Shown: positions 37,213 through 51,400 of the stretch, one piece after another
Position numbering within the stretch: position 1 is the stretch's first letter
Layout: every line of letters starts with the position of its first letter
From: Anarhynchus alexandrinus
Lineage: Eukaryota > Chordata > Aves > Charadriiformes > Charadriidae
DNA length: 64,000 bases
Assembly: GCA_008711295.1 (NCBI GenBank)
Contig: VUYV01000298.1
Coordinates: forward strand, 533,687 to 597,686
Direction of reading: 5' to 3'
Program-made: the position numbers and the translations under genes
The notes under the pieces: model-generated
The model's database searches: none
What the model was told of the DNA's origin: nothing
What the model saw: only the letters and a program-made list of their open reading frames with translations

Positions 37213-40200
37213 AGAGGACATTCTACATAAGAAATAGTTTACTTCCATGGCAAAGTGCTTCCACAAGAACATCCTAATTCGTGAAGGGTCATATCCATTG
37301 ATTAAGCTGTATTCTTACCTTCTGAGAAATCTCAGTGAACAGCGGGCCAGGCGCTGGAGAGTTAGGTGTGATAGTGCCAGCAGCATCTGAGGTGACACCG
37401 ACACTCAGTACAGATTTCCACCTCCAGAGATCTAGTGGCCAAAGTCAGGCTGGAGTTAACAGAGTTGTCTGAGACATGTCATGAGCAGCTGTATGTGACA
37501 GTTACTTGTTGTCCTCTCTCCCTACCCACCTCCGTCCCTAAAGTTGTCTTGTCTCAGGGAAAAATCCCCCAAGAGCGACACCGTATTCCTCCAGAGGCTG
37601 GAAGAGAAGATCGCTCCGTAAGGGCCTGATGCTGTCCCTCCTTCCCTGGGGTGAGCCAGAAATTGACCACGTATAGTCTTCCAGTCCATTCACTTGCAGA
37701 GGAAAAGTTAATCTGCAGGAGCGTATACTTAATACGCTCGCAAGTGGAGTTCAGCGAAGCAAAATGTGGAAACAAAGCCGTCTCCCGTGGACAGCTCGCT
37801 GGATCGGTGTAATTGCTGCATTTTTCTAAGCTGATGTTTTATGAGCCTATTATTCCAGGATTAGTGCCTGCATGTATTTTGAAAGCAAAAAAAAAAAAAA
37901 GTTGACATCTGATTTTTGTCTTGTAAAGCTGTTGTTGAGCAAGGGCATTGCCTAAATTTCAATAAAATTGCTATAATAGTGTAAAGTAGGGGTCTTACTA
38001 CTCGCGTCTGGTAGCTGTTTTGGCAGAGTCTGGGCCATTATGGTCACCAAAATATCTAACTTGAGTAAGGGGGGCCCAAACAGGTTTTGATTTGCAGCAG
38101 ACTTTAGCAACTCCGGAGGAGTTAATGCGCATTGTTGTTTCAGAGAATTGTGTGTTTAGAAATGAAATCTGTGGATTAATGAGTCCCCAGCTAGGCTCGG
38201 ATCCATCGCACTGACACGATGCATTGTACAGAATCAAGGCAGTGCGGCGCGGATGCCAAAAATCTGCCATTACCTCACCCTGAAATTGCTAGAAGCTAAA
38301 GAGGTCTTCAGGAGAGCATCAGATGTTACGTACTTTGGGCCAAATGCTCGTTACTTTACCAGCTGCTTCGAGGGCAGTTTGATGGACGATGCGTCTTGAG
38401 TGACCTGTGTGGGATGGGAACCAGCAGCTCCTACGAGCACCTAAGCAGGAGAGGGTGAGCTGAGGTGAGATTTTTAAGTCTTCCCTATGAATGTCTTTAG
38501 CATTGGACTTTAAATCAAATCTTTTACGGTACTTCTTGCGGTTTGTGTTGCCATAATGTCAGGCATGTTATTATTTTCTGGGCTTGAAAAATGTTTGGTA
38601 GTGCCTGATGCAATTAAGTGTATTTTAGCTGAGCGCAGGAGAATGTTGAACAGATTATTCTTTCCGTTGCTTTTGAATAAAAATATCGCAGCCTATAATC
38701 TGACATTTTTGGGTAAAAGGCTGATTTGTCAGATCAGCTCAGGCAGTCTTTATTGCTAATCCTAAGGAAACATAGTTCCTCTATGAAGAGCAAGCCAATT
38801 TAGCTTTAAATTGTGGCTCTGAAACCCTGCTGAGTTAGCTGTATTGTTATTCAGCTAACTTTGGGAGCCTGCGCACAATATACTCTCAGATTGTTTCAAG
38901 CCTTCTGCTTGGGGCTCGGAAGGGTCAATCGCTGGGCGACGGGAATCGGGCAAAGGCAGATACCACAAGATAATGATTTTTTTTTGCATTTTTAGACAGC
39001 TGAGATTATGTTGCCATCACTGCGGTGGGGGTGGGATGAGGCTCCTTTAGTAGACCAGGTAGATTGGGTGGACCTCGACGAAATGTCCAAATAACTCCGT
39101 GTAGTGTTGCCGAGTGACAATGTATTGATGATATATTGAGGCAAAGTTCTTATAAACAAACTTGAACAGAGATTACATTTAACTACTTTTAGGTGTAATC
39201 TTTAGCACTACGAAAGAGTCCTTGAGGCAAATTGAATCATTTGATTTCTCATCCACCAGCAAATTTGTTTATCGTTTTCTTCAGTGCTATTGTTAAGCTT
39301 GAAAAAGGTACATTTTTAGTTACAGTAAGTCAAGTGGCTTTCTGCAACAGTGGGAAGCAGCGGCTAAAAATACAATTTACCAGTTTCTTCTATGAAGGCA
39401 AAGCAATCAATATTAAAAGTGGCCTTTTCACAGAAGAGTTTCTGTTCAGAATGCATTTCTGTGTTAAAGAGGTAAAAAAAAAAGAAAAAAAGAAAAAGAA
39501 GAGGTATATTTGGGCACCCTGGAGGTGCTGGGGTGGGTAGGTGGGCAGAGCAGCCTCCCTGCAGAGGGCTGGAAATGCCTCTTTCTCCCCAGCGGTCCCT
39601 CCTCGAAGGAGGGAGGTGTTTCCAAAATTATATGCTGGCCTAGTCAGTGTGTTTCTGTGCAGACTTCGTGGCCTGCCATTGCCTTCTGAAGGGCTTTTAG
39701 ATGAGCGTGGCCGGGGGTAGCGGTGCAGCTCCCATCCTTCTCGGTAGGTGTGGTGTGACGTGGGGCTGGAGGTGCCTGCCAGGGGGTCCGTGTGAGATGC
39801 CGGTCGCGCGAGTTACATGACCGCTGTACGTCAGCCAAGGCAACTGTCTCCTAAAATGCCTCCTGTGACTGGGCATGGGCAGTCTGTGACGGTTTGAGCA
39901 GTGTTCACTCACGTGAGAGTATAGAGAAGTCCGTATGTAGTGGTGTCAGTGCCTGACCCTGCACCCCACCTTTCCCACTGCAAGCCCCTTCCCACTGCAG
40001 ACCCCTCTGTCCTCTTCTTGGGTAGGACGGAGGAGGCAGCTCTCATCTGAGCCCGTCAGGACCTCTTACCCGAAGCAAAGGCTGGAGCAACTAATTTTGC
40101 ACCATTTCTGTCTTCTAGTAACCATTTAAGAGAGTATAGGCAGGTGGACACAGAGAAATATGGACAAAAGTGGTTTCAGTAGGCAACAGCAGATGCTACG

Positions 40201-43200
40201 ATGCCATATACGCTTTCACATGTCACAGAGTTGATTTTGCCTTGAGTAAATTCACAGTTGGAATGGACACTTGGTGGCCAAAGGCCTTTGGATGTGTTGG
40301 CAGGTGAGATCTTGCCCTCTTAATGTGCTCGATAACCGTGCCTCCCCCTGCGACATTGCTGCTGTTCATCGGGGAAACCAACGCTGGTGGGGGCTTCCCA
40401 TTGAGGGCGTCTGCCCCAGGACCTGCTATTGTCAACCTTATCCATATCCGGGGTTGCCCAAGTAGTAGTACTGGCTTAAAACCTGGGAAATTTGGTATAT
40501 ACTCATGTATAGTTCTAGGATCTTTACCTTTGTCTGATTTCTGAGTTTTGGGAACCATGAGAGTGTGTGTGGGGGTCACTTTCACTTTCAAACCCTCTTG
40601 CCAACCAAATAGGCCAGGAAGTTACTTCACTGGAAAAAAAAAAAAAGTTGAGTTTCTAAGGTGGTCACTGGTCTTTCAGGTCAACCGTCTCCTTTTTCTC
40701 TCCCAAATATCGTGAGGTTGTAGGTAAAACTGTGCAACTTGGAATGTCTTCATTGATTTTGGTGGCTCAGAGGGTAAAGCCAAGGGATCTTAATTTGAAA
40801 TTTGATCTGTCATTTTATGTTCTTCCTTCAGTGATACTTGTATATCAGTTTCCTAGATGCATTTGTTCTCTCACTGTACGTATTTAATTAGTAGTTCTCT
40901 TCTTACCTGTTTGTCTACATACTTTTAAATTTTATCTCTATCTAAAAAAAAACCGCTTGTTTTGAAAAGTACTTACTGCAAATCTGCTCGGTGGCCTTCT
41001 CCCAGGATGATGTTCACTTTTTTTAACAGCTGCCAACTGTTGCACCTGGATGATATGCTGCTCTTAATTATATGCACCAAGGCAATGAAATGAGGGTGTT
41101 TCTGCAGCCTGAATTTTGACATTTCCTTGCTTTTATGTGTTTGCTTTCACAGCTTTGACACTGTTCTTTTCACAGAGGTTTGTGTGCATGTGCAGATGCA
41201 TAACTTGTATTGAAGCTACCAAAGATATGGTTTTGTTAACATATCATACTTCGGAAAAAAATATTTGAAGGACGATGTCGTGGTTGCAATGGCATCAGTG
41301 AGGACTTGGCTGGAAGCAGGACCAGAAGATAGGTTGCTGTGTCAGCACAGTGTTCCCCGGTACATGTTACGGAGCATGCCAGACTTTGAACGTGAGGGAG
41401 AATACATGCCAAACTGCTCATCTGCACCTACCTGCTTGGTTTGCTGTATGATCACCTGCTAACAGTTTGTTCATCTGGAGAATAACCAGTTTCATCAGGC
41501 GCTTGTTATAAAGCCACACTCTTCCCTCTAACCCTTTTGTATATTGCATGCTTGGTGTAAGTGGGAAGAGGCTTTAATAGGCAAGAGAGCCTGTTCATTA
41601 GTGCAGTCTGTCTTCCCGGAAGATTGCTTTAATATTTTTCAGCTGTAGCTTGCAACTTGCTCTGCAATGAGCTGAATTCATGCACATGTGGCAGTTGCTT
41701 ATCCTCTTGAGATAATCTGCTTTCAAGTTTACATTCAGCAGTTCTAAGGATGTCACTTACAGTGCATGTCAGCAATGTGCTGCTTTTCGTATAAACTGTT
41801 GTAATTTTAGTGGCATATGCAGGATTGAGGGAAGCCGAGTGTTTAGGTTGAATTCACACCAGGTGTAGTTCTTACGCGACACTCACATCTGGATCCTTGT
41901 ATTTGTTCTTGCAAGTTATGTATTTTTAACATATTTAATGATGCGTAAAGCTGTGTGCCTGTTTTTGTAGGCATGTATTACCTATAAATGTCTTGGTAAT
42001 TAAAACACGTCTTGCTTTCTACATCTTGCAGTTTGCCGTACCTCCTTTTGTACCAATGAGCTGGAGAATGCTACCGTAGCTTTTCAGCGTTTCAGCGCAT
42101 GTAACACATTATGCATCTTTGCCCCTCTGCCCTCGTGAGTTATTTGCTTGCCTGTAGTTGGGAAAATGGAGGTTGTTAATGAGCAGCACTTACTCTTCAC
42201 GAGGGTATAACCCCAGAAGGAAAGCAGTCGTGAGGTGGTACGACAGATCTTCTGGCGACTGAGTTGTAATAGTCTGTGTAAAACACAAGCTGTTGTGTTG
42301 TATGGACAATAATATAAAATGAGCTGAGAGTTTACATGCTGACTACGCTACTCTTCAAGGTTATGGAGAAGCAAGCATCTAAAACTGTTCAAAGCCAATG
42401 ATTGGGTAGATACCAGCCAGAAGAAGAAGGAGGTGGATTGCTGCGTTGGTGCCCACCTAGCAGCATGGGATACAACTGAACCAAAAAGCAAACCAGTACT
42501 GGCTTAGATTCAGACCATCTCGAGTACTCTTCTGCTCACCGTGTAGCCACACTTTGCATTACTTCAGCTCCAGATTGGCTTAGCTGTTATTTTTAGATAA
42601 GCTGAGGAGCCAAAAACCCGAACCTCTCCATTCTGTGGCTCTGTGAAGCTTCTTCTGCTGTACTTCCTGATGAGTTTTCTGATGGATGATCTCCTGGAGG
42701 GTATGAATCTAGTGGTGCCAGTGTCTTCAGTGTGTCTATTGAAGGTTGTGCTGATGAAGAGAACTGGGTAGGTTTTTCCAGTAAGCTTTACTGCAGTAAG
42801 AGAGAGGCCACCACCCCAAGCACGGCTCTGGGGCCCATGCGAGGGCAGAGGTACCTGTTTCTAAGCTGATAAGGTGAATCCCTGCAAAACCAGTGTGCTG
42901 ATCAGCGTTTAGGATTGGAGCTTGCAGGGAGCGGGATCAAGCCCTCACCCTCATGGAAAGTGTCTGGGAGGAGTTACTGTGGTCCCCCAGGGAGACCACC
43001 TGCAAAAATGAACAGAAAGCTGGTGCTGCCCTGACTAAAGTTTCCTTTTCTGTCAATGTTTTGCTCCGCTACTGCAGTGCTGAGCTCTAGGTCCAGCACC
43101 TTTAACGTGAGGCCCAAGAGGGCTGCTCTTGTTTGCAGCACAAGATCAGTGCTACTAGTGTGATGAGAAAAATCATTGCAACAAAGAGAACTAAAAAAAG

Positions 43201-44180
43201 ATAAGTTATATATATTAAAGTTCCTTTGCTCTCTGCCTGTTGTGGAAGATTGTCATGGAAACATTTTTTTCAGAGAATAAATTTATTTTCTGTGAATAAT
43301 GTCCACAGAGCTAAGGGAGAGAACATATTATTTATATATAAAAACTTTATTGGAGGCACCTTTTTCTTGGCTTCCAACAGTTGTAAATGTTTTATCTACA
43401 GTGTTTTAAATCACTACAAAGGAGGGTATTACCTGGGCCTCAAAAGCAGTGGCTCTTGGGTTTTTGTTTGGTTTCTTTTTCCTCCTTAAAGCCATAAAGC
43501 TGTATTGGTATTAGAGTGCTTTAAATCAGGGACACTTAGTCTTCCATAAGTCTGGTTATGCATTTGAACACTAAAATGTGAAACGGGGACTATTTAATAT
43601 GAAACACATTATGAGTCCGTGATCAGGAAAATGGGAAGCGGCGTGAGCCGCCAGGTTTCTCCTGTAGGGATCGGTGTTGGAGGAATGTCATTTGGTATCA
43701 CTCCTCTGCTTTTGCTTCCCCACATGTAACCTGAGATCTTCATCCATCTCGCTGTGACAGAAGAAGTTTTCAGCATTAGGAAGGCAAGTTATGGTTTATC
43801 AGAAACAGCTGGATGGGATATGGTTCGCTTGCAACCAAGGCATCAACCATGCCTTGGCATGCCTCGGCTCTGGCGGCTGCTCCTTGTCCTGACAACTTAG
43901 GGCTACATCTGGGTGGAGAGGACCTCTGTCTTCTAGCAGGTGTCACGGTGGCCTCCTCTGGGAGGGGTTGTGAGTAGCCATCAACTTCCGTTGATGTGAA
44001 GTGAGGACCTTGCTGGTCTGAGCGTGTTTTCTGTCTGCCGCAGCTGAGTGCACGTCAGGCTGGCCCTGCACTTGTGTGGCAGGCCCTGACGAACGTCTTC
44101 CCTGTGAGCTGATCGTACCTTGAGTTCAAAGAGTTTCCATGTTAGGTGCTGGGCGATGATTCAGCATGTCAGCCTTACCT

Positions 44181-44181
44181 N
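44181..44181. other. Single unresolved base (N)
   Basis: An isolated N in otherwise resolved HUNK intron 1 sequence. It suggests a polymorphic or unpolished position in a draft assembly. Confidence 0.95.
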
Positions 44182-45691
44182 TAATATTTGGAAAGCGATA
44201 CTTGACAAATATTTTACATGTCAATGGCAAGGCAAGCCCATCTGTCCCCGCCATTCAGAGACACACTTTCTCCTTTCCTGGGATGTCTCCAGCCCGGAGA
44301 CTGGTTTTGACAAGCTCGTAAGGATTTCTTTCGGAACCTCTTTAGTGCCTCCTCGTGTATCTGTGTGCCTGGCTTTCTGCCACCACTACTTCCATCAGTC
44401 TCTGTGTAATCTCTCTTGACGTGTGGAGATATCCTTAGAGGCCAGGGAGGTAAAAATGTGCTCCTTCCCCTCAGGGGATGCAGTTACGGCTATCCCGTTA
44501 ATTAGTTGACCAAGAGAGCACTGGAAGGTCACTGGAATGGATTTCTTTCCGCCAAAGGTGAGACAGATCCCCTCCGTGACCCACTCAAGACAAGCCACGC
44601 GTTCCTTCCCATGGATGGGGCTGTGCTGTAGCCACACAGGTTCCTCCTTCCCAGTGTCCTGGGCTGTGCTCTGACCCGGTGGCACCCATGGGTTGTACAA
44701 ATCCTGCTGCTTTGGACGAATAGCACCAAGGAAAAATGTAATTCATGGGGGTTTCTTTTCAGAGCGGCTGGGTAGGGGCAGAATTGCAGCACCCCCCTTG
44801 CCTCAAAACCATCTCCTGCTGGTCACTGTGCTGTAAAGGTCTGGCCATTTCAGGTGGCAGAGACGCTGGCAGATAAGAATATGTCTGGTTTTCAGCTGTT
44901 TGAAAAGGGGGTGAAGCAAAAGATGAGAGGGAAGGGGCCAGCTGGCTTTATGGAAACGGGGGAGCAGAAGCATGTCCAGTAGAGGATTATAATAGTTGCC
45001 CGTGAAGAATGGCATGAAGTTACCCATAAATACGATGTGAAGTACAAAGCATGTTGAAGAGAAATACTGCCGAGAACAGCTCTCCTCCAGTGAAGCTGAG
45101 CCGTGCTATGGAAATGGACCCCATCGGACAAGGCATTAGTCGTGTGTTAAATCAGCAATTACCTCCGCTCTGTTTGCTTCCTTCCGGACTGAAGTAAGAG
45201 AGAAAGAGGAGGAAGAGCTGCGGAGGTATGGGTAATGCCGCAGTGTGTGGAAGGGCACTAAGGTAGAGCATGAGGAAGCTCCAAGGAGTCTGTGCCCACA
45301 GCCTTGCAATACTGACCATCTTAAAGCCTTTATGTGGTCTTCCCTTGCTCTTAGCATAGTGGGAGCAACCCCGTAGTATGTCCTTACAAACACCAGTGCC
45401 TCCACACATGAAAACTCTGTCTCCCCGTGGAAACACTAATTTGACAGTGCCGATACAGTTGGCAGCAGAGGCGTGGGTGAGCTGGGCTGTCTGCGGCAGC
45501 ATCAATATTTGCATGACTCCTCGTGACACTTCATGTCTTCTGCGCTGGGGAGCTCCAGCAAGGATGTCAGGGAGAGCCTGCAAAATTTACATCCCTTGAT
45601 GTGACTGCTGATGGCTCCCAGAGCGTCTTGCCTAGGTCAACCCCCATCCTCCTGTGTACCATGCCTTGTCCCCCGCCGCTCTCTTCAGGGT

Positions 45692-45814
45692 CCAGAGACT
45701 CTTCGCGTATGTGCAGGCACTGAAGCCCAAAGGCATCACANGCAGAGAGACTCTTTGCGTAGAGACCAGAGACTCTTTGCGTAGGTGCAGGCACTGAAGC
45801 CCAAAGGCATCACA
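45692..45814 (+). repeat. 49-base direct duplication with an N between copies
   Basis: The block 45692-45740 recurs at 45766-45814 with two mismatches (period 74). A partial third piece, GAGACTCTTTGCGTAG, lies between them at 45747-45762. One N at 45741 sits exactly at the end of the first copy. Either a small tandem duplication or an assembly/haplotype artefact. Confidence 0.85.
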
Positions 45815-46039
45815 GCAATCATCCAGCCTGGCTTTCTTCAGAAGACGACCCCCAGTATTCTCTTCAGGAGTATCTGTATCAATATTTTGTTGAGCTATAG
45901 CATACTTTTAAGAGAGGGAGGAAAAATTCAAGATCTACATTCATCTCTGTAAGATAAGATGTTTCTGTCATTACTTCACTGCACCAAAAAAAACATGGAT
46001 CGTGTTTATAGCCTGAGTTTGCCCAATTTACCTTTTAGG

Positions 46040-46560
46040 AAGTTAATTTTTATTTTATTAGATTAAAGGGCTTGCTGTTATCAGAAATCTCTTCCTCGTG
46101 TAGGTACTTGCATCAAATCATCAACTCGGTGCTTAACATTCTCCTAATGAAATATTTTGAGCTTCAGTCAGTTACTACGACAAACAGTTCTTGGACCTCA
46201 GACTGTTCCTGAAGCTCTTTTCAGAACTCTTTCCAAATTTTTAACATCATTTTTTTTAATTACTGGCACCAGAACTGGATACAGTAATCTAATAATAGTC
46301 CCCAGTGCCTTGGACAGGTGTAATTAATACCTTTTCTTACTTTAACAAATACATCCTGCTTATGCTTTGAGGGATTATGTTTAAGTTGGCTGTGGCATCA
46401 AGAGGGCTTAAGTTCATTTGCTTATCTAAAGTACTCCTGAATCCTTTTCTGCATTGCTGGATACTGTCGTCTTTGGGTTGTAGGTAATGGTAAGATTTCC
46501 TTTTTATCCCCTGGCGATTTGATTCTTTTCGTTCAAGCTACCTCGAATCCGAAGCGTTTG
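46040..46560 (-). mobile_element. Ancient CR1/L3-like LINE relic
   Basis: The plus strand around 46255-46320 contains TACTGGCACCAGAACTGGAT, then ACAGTAATCTAATAATAGTCC and CAGTGCC. This follows the reverse-complement order of the CR1 ORF2 region that reads as a non-LTR RT tail (compare 'ccagaaccagatgtag' in the relic near 22780). Before it lies a CTCTTTTCAGAACTCTTTCC block of the same class. It is highly diverged with no open frame, and the edges are soft. Confidence 0.55.
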
Positions 46561-48411
46561 AGTGAGCATACTCAGAGCTACTTTCTCATTTAGAAGAGTT
46601 TATAGTTCTTCGGGGGCTGATTTCAAGCTTTCCTGACTGTGTCTAGTCTGCCAACAGAGAGAGTGGCCTCCTGCCTACTGAGACATTTATCCTGTACTCG
46701 TCTCTGCAGCAGCTGGTTTTATGTATTGCTGAGCTCAAAACTCTTGGCTTGCGCTGTCAGAGACTCAGAAGAAAAGCGAATACTTTAACAAAGTGACTCC
46801 TCTCTACCTTTTTTTGATGGCTGATTTTACTAATGTCAGAGCAAATACAAAAGAAAAACTGTATGTTTGGCTGTCCTACAAAGAGCAGAGACAAAAACTA
46901 CCAAAGACTGAACGTCGCCGCTCAAGTGTGAAGCAAAGAGATGATACTGCTTGTTTAACATAAAACCTCGATGCGTCTCTAACTGTATAGCTACTGAGCA
47001 GTCTTTTCACAGTGCATGTATGTGCACATGCACGTGCATGTTTAACTCGACCTCTGTCCCCCCTATCCCATTTGCAGCAAGCGTACGAGGCAGATATATA
47101 AAAAGTATCAGATGGCCATTTTCTAGGCCTTAGGACAAGCCTCATTCTTGTGGAAGAGTCTGCCTTTACACATTACTGTGGGTTTGGAGGATTGCTGGCT
47201 TCCTTGAGGCGAATGGCGAAGCTGTAAGCAGAACAGTTAGTAAGCGGTTACCTTCTTGTGATACTCTCGGAAATGCTCTGTGGTTTTTCTTTGAAAGCAG
47301 TTCTCAAAAGGTGAATAGGATGCTATCATTTATTAGGGAACTGGGAAGCCGAGGAGGATAGCCGAAGGGAGTCCCACCAAAAATGCCACCCTGGGAGCCT
47401 ATTCAGACAGTTTCTCTGAGTTGGGTGGTATGGGCTATAAGGTAATTTGGCAAATGCATGTTATTTTTCTTACAGTTTCATTGTGTTCAGTCCCATGGTG
47501 GCAGTTAATGGTGTCTTGACTCATCCATGTCTTAAAGTCCTGACGGAAGAGCTGCGGTTTCTCTCTGTCCCGAGTGGGACATGTGTGGTCCTTTCTGCAG
47601 GTGTACAGTTTAGTGATTTCTGCTATGCATTTGCTTGGATGATCCTTTTCTTTCGTGCTTCATTTCTTAAGATATTGGAAGTTGCTATATATAAAAAAGT
47701 GATTCCTTTGCTGTACGGCAAAATTTGCTAAGCTGTAACAGCTGAAAGACAGAATAAATGCTACCCAGTGAATGAAGTTGGCATTTTCTAATCCTTGGAT
47801 TCAGTCGTGAGAAGCAACTTGTTATATGCCTGGCTGGTTGGTTGCCCAAATTGAGATACCCTTGAAGGGATTGCTTTCAGGACTGTGCTGACAATTGTGC
47901 AGTCTTCAAAGCTAGGTCTGTTTAATATGATTTGAATTGGCCACCCAAAATCACCAGCTGGTTTTGAAAACTAAGTGCGGATTTTTGTGGTGGGAACAGC
48001 GGTAAAATACAAAGCAAGCTGCAAGTGATGCCAGACAGCTATCACTGAAAGGAAGAAAGAAAAGAATATGAATTCATTCCATGAGCCTTCTTGGGCACTT
48101 CAAAAAAGAGCTGGAGATGCGCTTGCACCAACGATGGCTGTAAAATACCTACATGGTCTGGCTCTTCATCTCATTCTCCTGCCTGAGCTTAAACGAGACA
48201 ATAAAGGTTTGTGGGTTTAGGTGCAGAAGACCAAGTCTCAGGCCTTCCCATTGACTGTCCCCTCAGCTGCACCCTGTAGCCTGCGGCTCTGAACTTCATC
48301 TGAATGGTTGGGGTGCACCAGGCCTCCCATGGCCCAGGACAGTGCTGAGAGTCAGCACTGCTGCCCGGCTTGGCATCATCTTCAGCAGGTCTGCCAGAAG
48401 TAGACTCTGGC

Positions 48412-48464
48412 AAAAAAAGAGAAGGGAAAAAAAAAAAAAGAAAAATAAGAAGAAAAAAAAAAAG
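48412..48464 (+). repeat. A/G-rich low-complexity tract
   Basis: A runs interrupted by single Gs, a homopurine tract. No flanking retroposed gene was recognised. Confidence 0.7.
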
Positions 48465-51400
48465 GCAGGGGGTTGTCCCTCCAGTAGTTGAAGTTCCTTC
48501 TCTTGTGCTGTGTTGGTCTCCTGGCCAAATCCCACAGCGCTTGCTGGGTTCTTATTCAAACCAGTTTCCTCTCAATTCAGCTGGAGCTCCTTTTGGCAGC
48601 GGTCTGCAGGAACTGCCTTCCCCTTATTTAAAGTTATGAGAGAATTTGCAGAAGGAAACAATTCAAGTGGTTGGGTAAGTGGGGAAAACTCTTAAAAAGG
48701 CCTCAAAATGCCATACCCTGATTTTGCAAGGTCACATGCAACCTTATGTTCTCTGTAAAGTTAAACATGTTGTAATAATATTTGCCAGCCGGGGCTGTTG
48801 CTATGAAGCTGTTCTAGAGGTTGTTGCAGGCGTCTGACGTGAATATTGTTCAAGACCTCTTGACTTTGACTCGGCAAATAGGCCATTGAGAAAACCCATT
48901 TTCTGGCGAACAGGAGGGCTTGCTGCCATTGAGGTGCATCCTTCTGCCAAGAGACAGCCTGTGCAAAGACATTTGAGCTGGCAAGGAAGAAAGCCGAGGC
49001 TGAACTTGGACCTGGGTTCCCTGAGAGCTAACGTACCATGTGGCTGAAATCACTGCTGGTCATCTGGTTGTTCCTTGGTTTTTATCCAGGTGGAATTATG
49101 ATGTGTCTTACTGGTCAAAGCTTGAGATTCATCAGGGCAGGCTAGGTAGAGGGCCAGATGTTTCTACTGTAAAACCGTGGCTTGAATAAAGGTTTTTGCA
49201 GCTTGGAGAGGGGGGAAACAACCAAAAAAACCCCAGAAACCTGATTACCTTCCATCAGTGTTGTATGTAGTTGAAAATAGGTTCTACAGCAGGGTTGGAT
49301 CTGCCCTCCCCCCCCACTATTATTGTGTTTTTGCGTTCAGCTTCATCCTGGTATCCAACATTTGGTTTCCCATCAGCAGTACACTGCAGGCATACAATGC
49401 CTTGGATTTCTTATCAAAGCACAACAGAGGTTGAAAAATACAAGTATTCAAAGCAGGTTTCTAGCACTGAAGAGTATTTATGGAGGGTTGGTCTGAAGAA
49501 AAAAAAAAAAAAGTCTTAGTAAGACTGAGCCGCACTGACGAAACGACACTGCTGCAGAACAGTCAGGCAGTGATCTGAGTAGACCTTTGCATGTCCGCTG
49601 GGTAAGCAAAACCCTCACTAACAAAAGCATTTCTTCTTGACCTGTGATTTTTCCAAATGTCACTGTTGGGGTTATAAATAGCCAGCAGAAGGGGAGGGGG
49701 AGAAGATGATTATGACTTCTGTCCACTGAGCACCTGGAGGTTCCTCCTGCCTGGTGCAGCAGACCCGTCACCGGCTCCATGGGCTTTGCATGCTGTTGGG
49801 GTGCAGGTCTGGCGAGCTGTCCACTGCGTAATCGGCCTCTGGCACGGACTTATGGATGCTATGCTGGGGCATAAGATGTGTGTGAGCCACCCCCTGTGCT
49901 TTTCTGCAGTTTTATATGTTGAGGCATGATTGTTTACAAGGAGCATACAAAATGTGTTTTCTCTGGATGCAGCAGTGATGTAGCAACCTAAGCCCTGGCT
50001 CCCAGATCCCTCCAGCCAGCGTTTGGTCCTTTAAACTATCTCTTCTTGCTTTTTCTCAGGGCCTTGCTGTGACTGTTTTTGTGCAGTTTGGTGCCAGTCA
50101 GCTCCATCCTCCCCACCCCCCATCTCTCTCTTGCAGATTCGCAAACCCTCCTAAAACACTAGCTGGCAAAAATCCTCCGCCCGTGTGTGTCAAACGCGTG
50201 CCTTTGTTTGGGTGATGACACGTGCCTGTATTTGCTGATGGTGTTTCAGCTGCTTGGTTCTGTAAGCAATGTCACCGTCTCCTCCAAGGATCCGTGGAGA
50301 AGAGTGGTGCTTGCACTTCCCCCTCACCTCCGCTCTGCTTTAGCCCAACCTGAACTATTTTAGTGCGACGATTGAGAGAAGCAGCAATTGCTCATATGAT
50401 GTGTCACACCATAAACTTCAGGAAAGTAATTCATTCCAACAGTGTAATTCTAGGACTTGCGAACCAAAAATACAGGCTATTACTCATCTTTGTATCTCAT
50501 AACACAGAATAACCTAAACCATTTATTTATTTACACAGCAAAGGTTTAGCCAAAAGCGAAGTGTTGAATGTCAAGAGCTACTGTTCCTACATATTCAGAG
50601 TAATTACTTGCTTTATCATTTATTTTTTATTTCTGTGCCAATATTGGTCAAGAGTTCAAGTCAGGAGATAAGCATGATGCAGAGGCAAGGAGCCTCTACT
50701 TGAAACTTAGGAGAGCGAAACTGAATAACTGGCATGTCTTGAGGAGGTTATGAAAGCTCGAACGTGTTTATTTTATGGTTATCTAACATCTACAGTATTT
50801 TCTCTACTGAATGCTTTTTCCTTCTGCATGAATGAAATTTTCAGGTGTATGCACACACATATACAGCGTACAGGAGGCCGTGTATATTAAATGCGTCAGG
50901 GCACATTCGGTCTTCACTTACCTTGGTCTACCTCTGGATGCACTCAAAATTGGGGATATTGAGCTAAGTAAACCCTGGAGTAACTGAGTGCAGAGTTTGA
51001 TCCCTAGATTTCCTCCATATGCTTCAGAGAAAATTGTAAATCAGAAGACAATCCAAGAGACCCAACCAAGCAAATAAACCCCACAGGGGCTCTGCCTGAG
51101 AGTGCTGACGCCTTTGCACAACCCTTGTACCATGGGGTGCATTTCATTTAGGAAAGCAAAGTGATCCTACAAGAGAGCAAAAGCAAAAAGACCTGCAGTG
51201 CCAGGGAACGGGCATTGACTAGGAGGACAGCGAAAGGAGTAATAAGGAAGAACGCCCAGCAGGAACAGAGAGGAACAAAAGCTAGAAGTTATTATGGAGA
51301 ACATCCATATGAAAGTTGGTAGGCTGCTTGTGTGTTTGGGTCAACTACAATTCTTTTTCTTTAGATATATAGAGGTTTCTTTAAAGACCCTGGCCTTTGA

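Noticed and set aside
44120..44419. 99-codon frame containing an unknown residue
   Set aside because: Crosses the single N, lacks recognisable domain or splice signals; chance frame in a GC-richer part of intron 1.
47447..47731. 94-codon hydrophobic frame
   Set aside because: Composition could suggest a membrane peptide, but there is no family match, no conserved start context and no sign of a gene around it.
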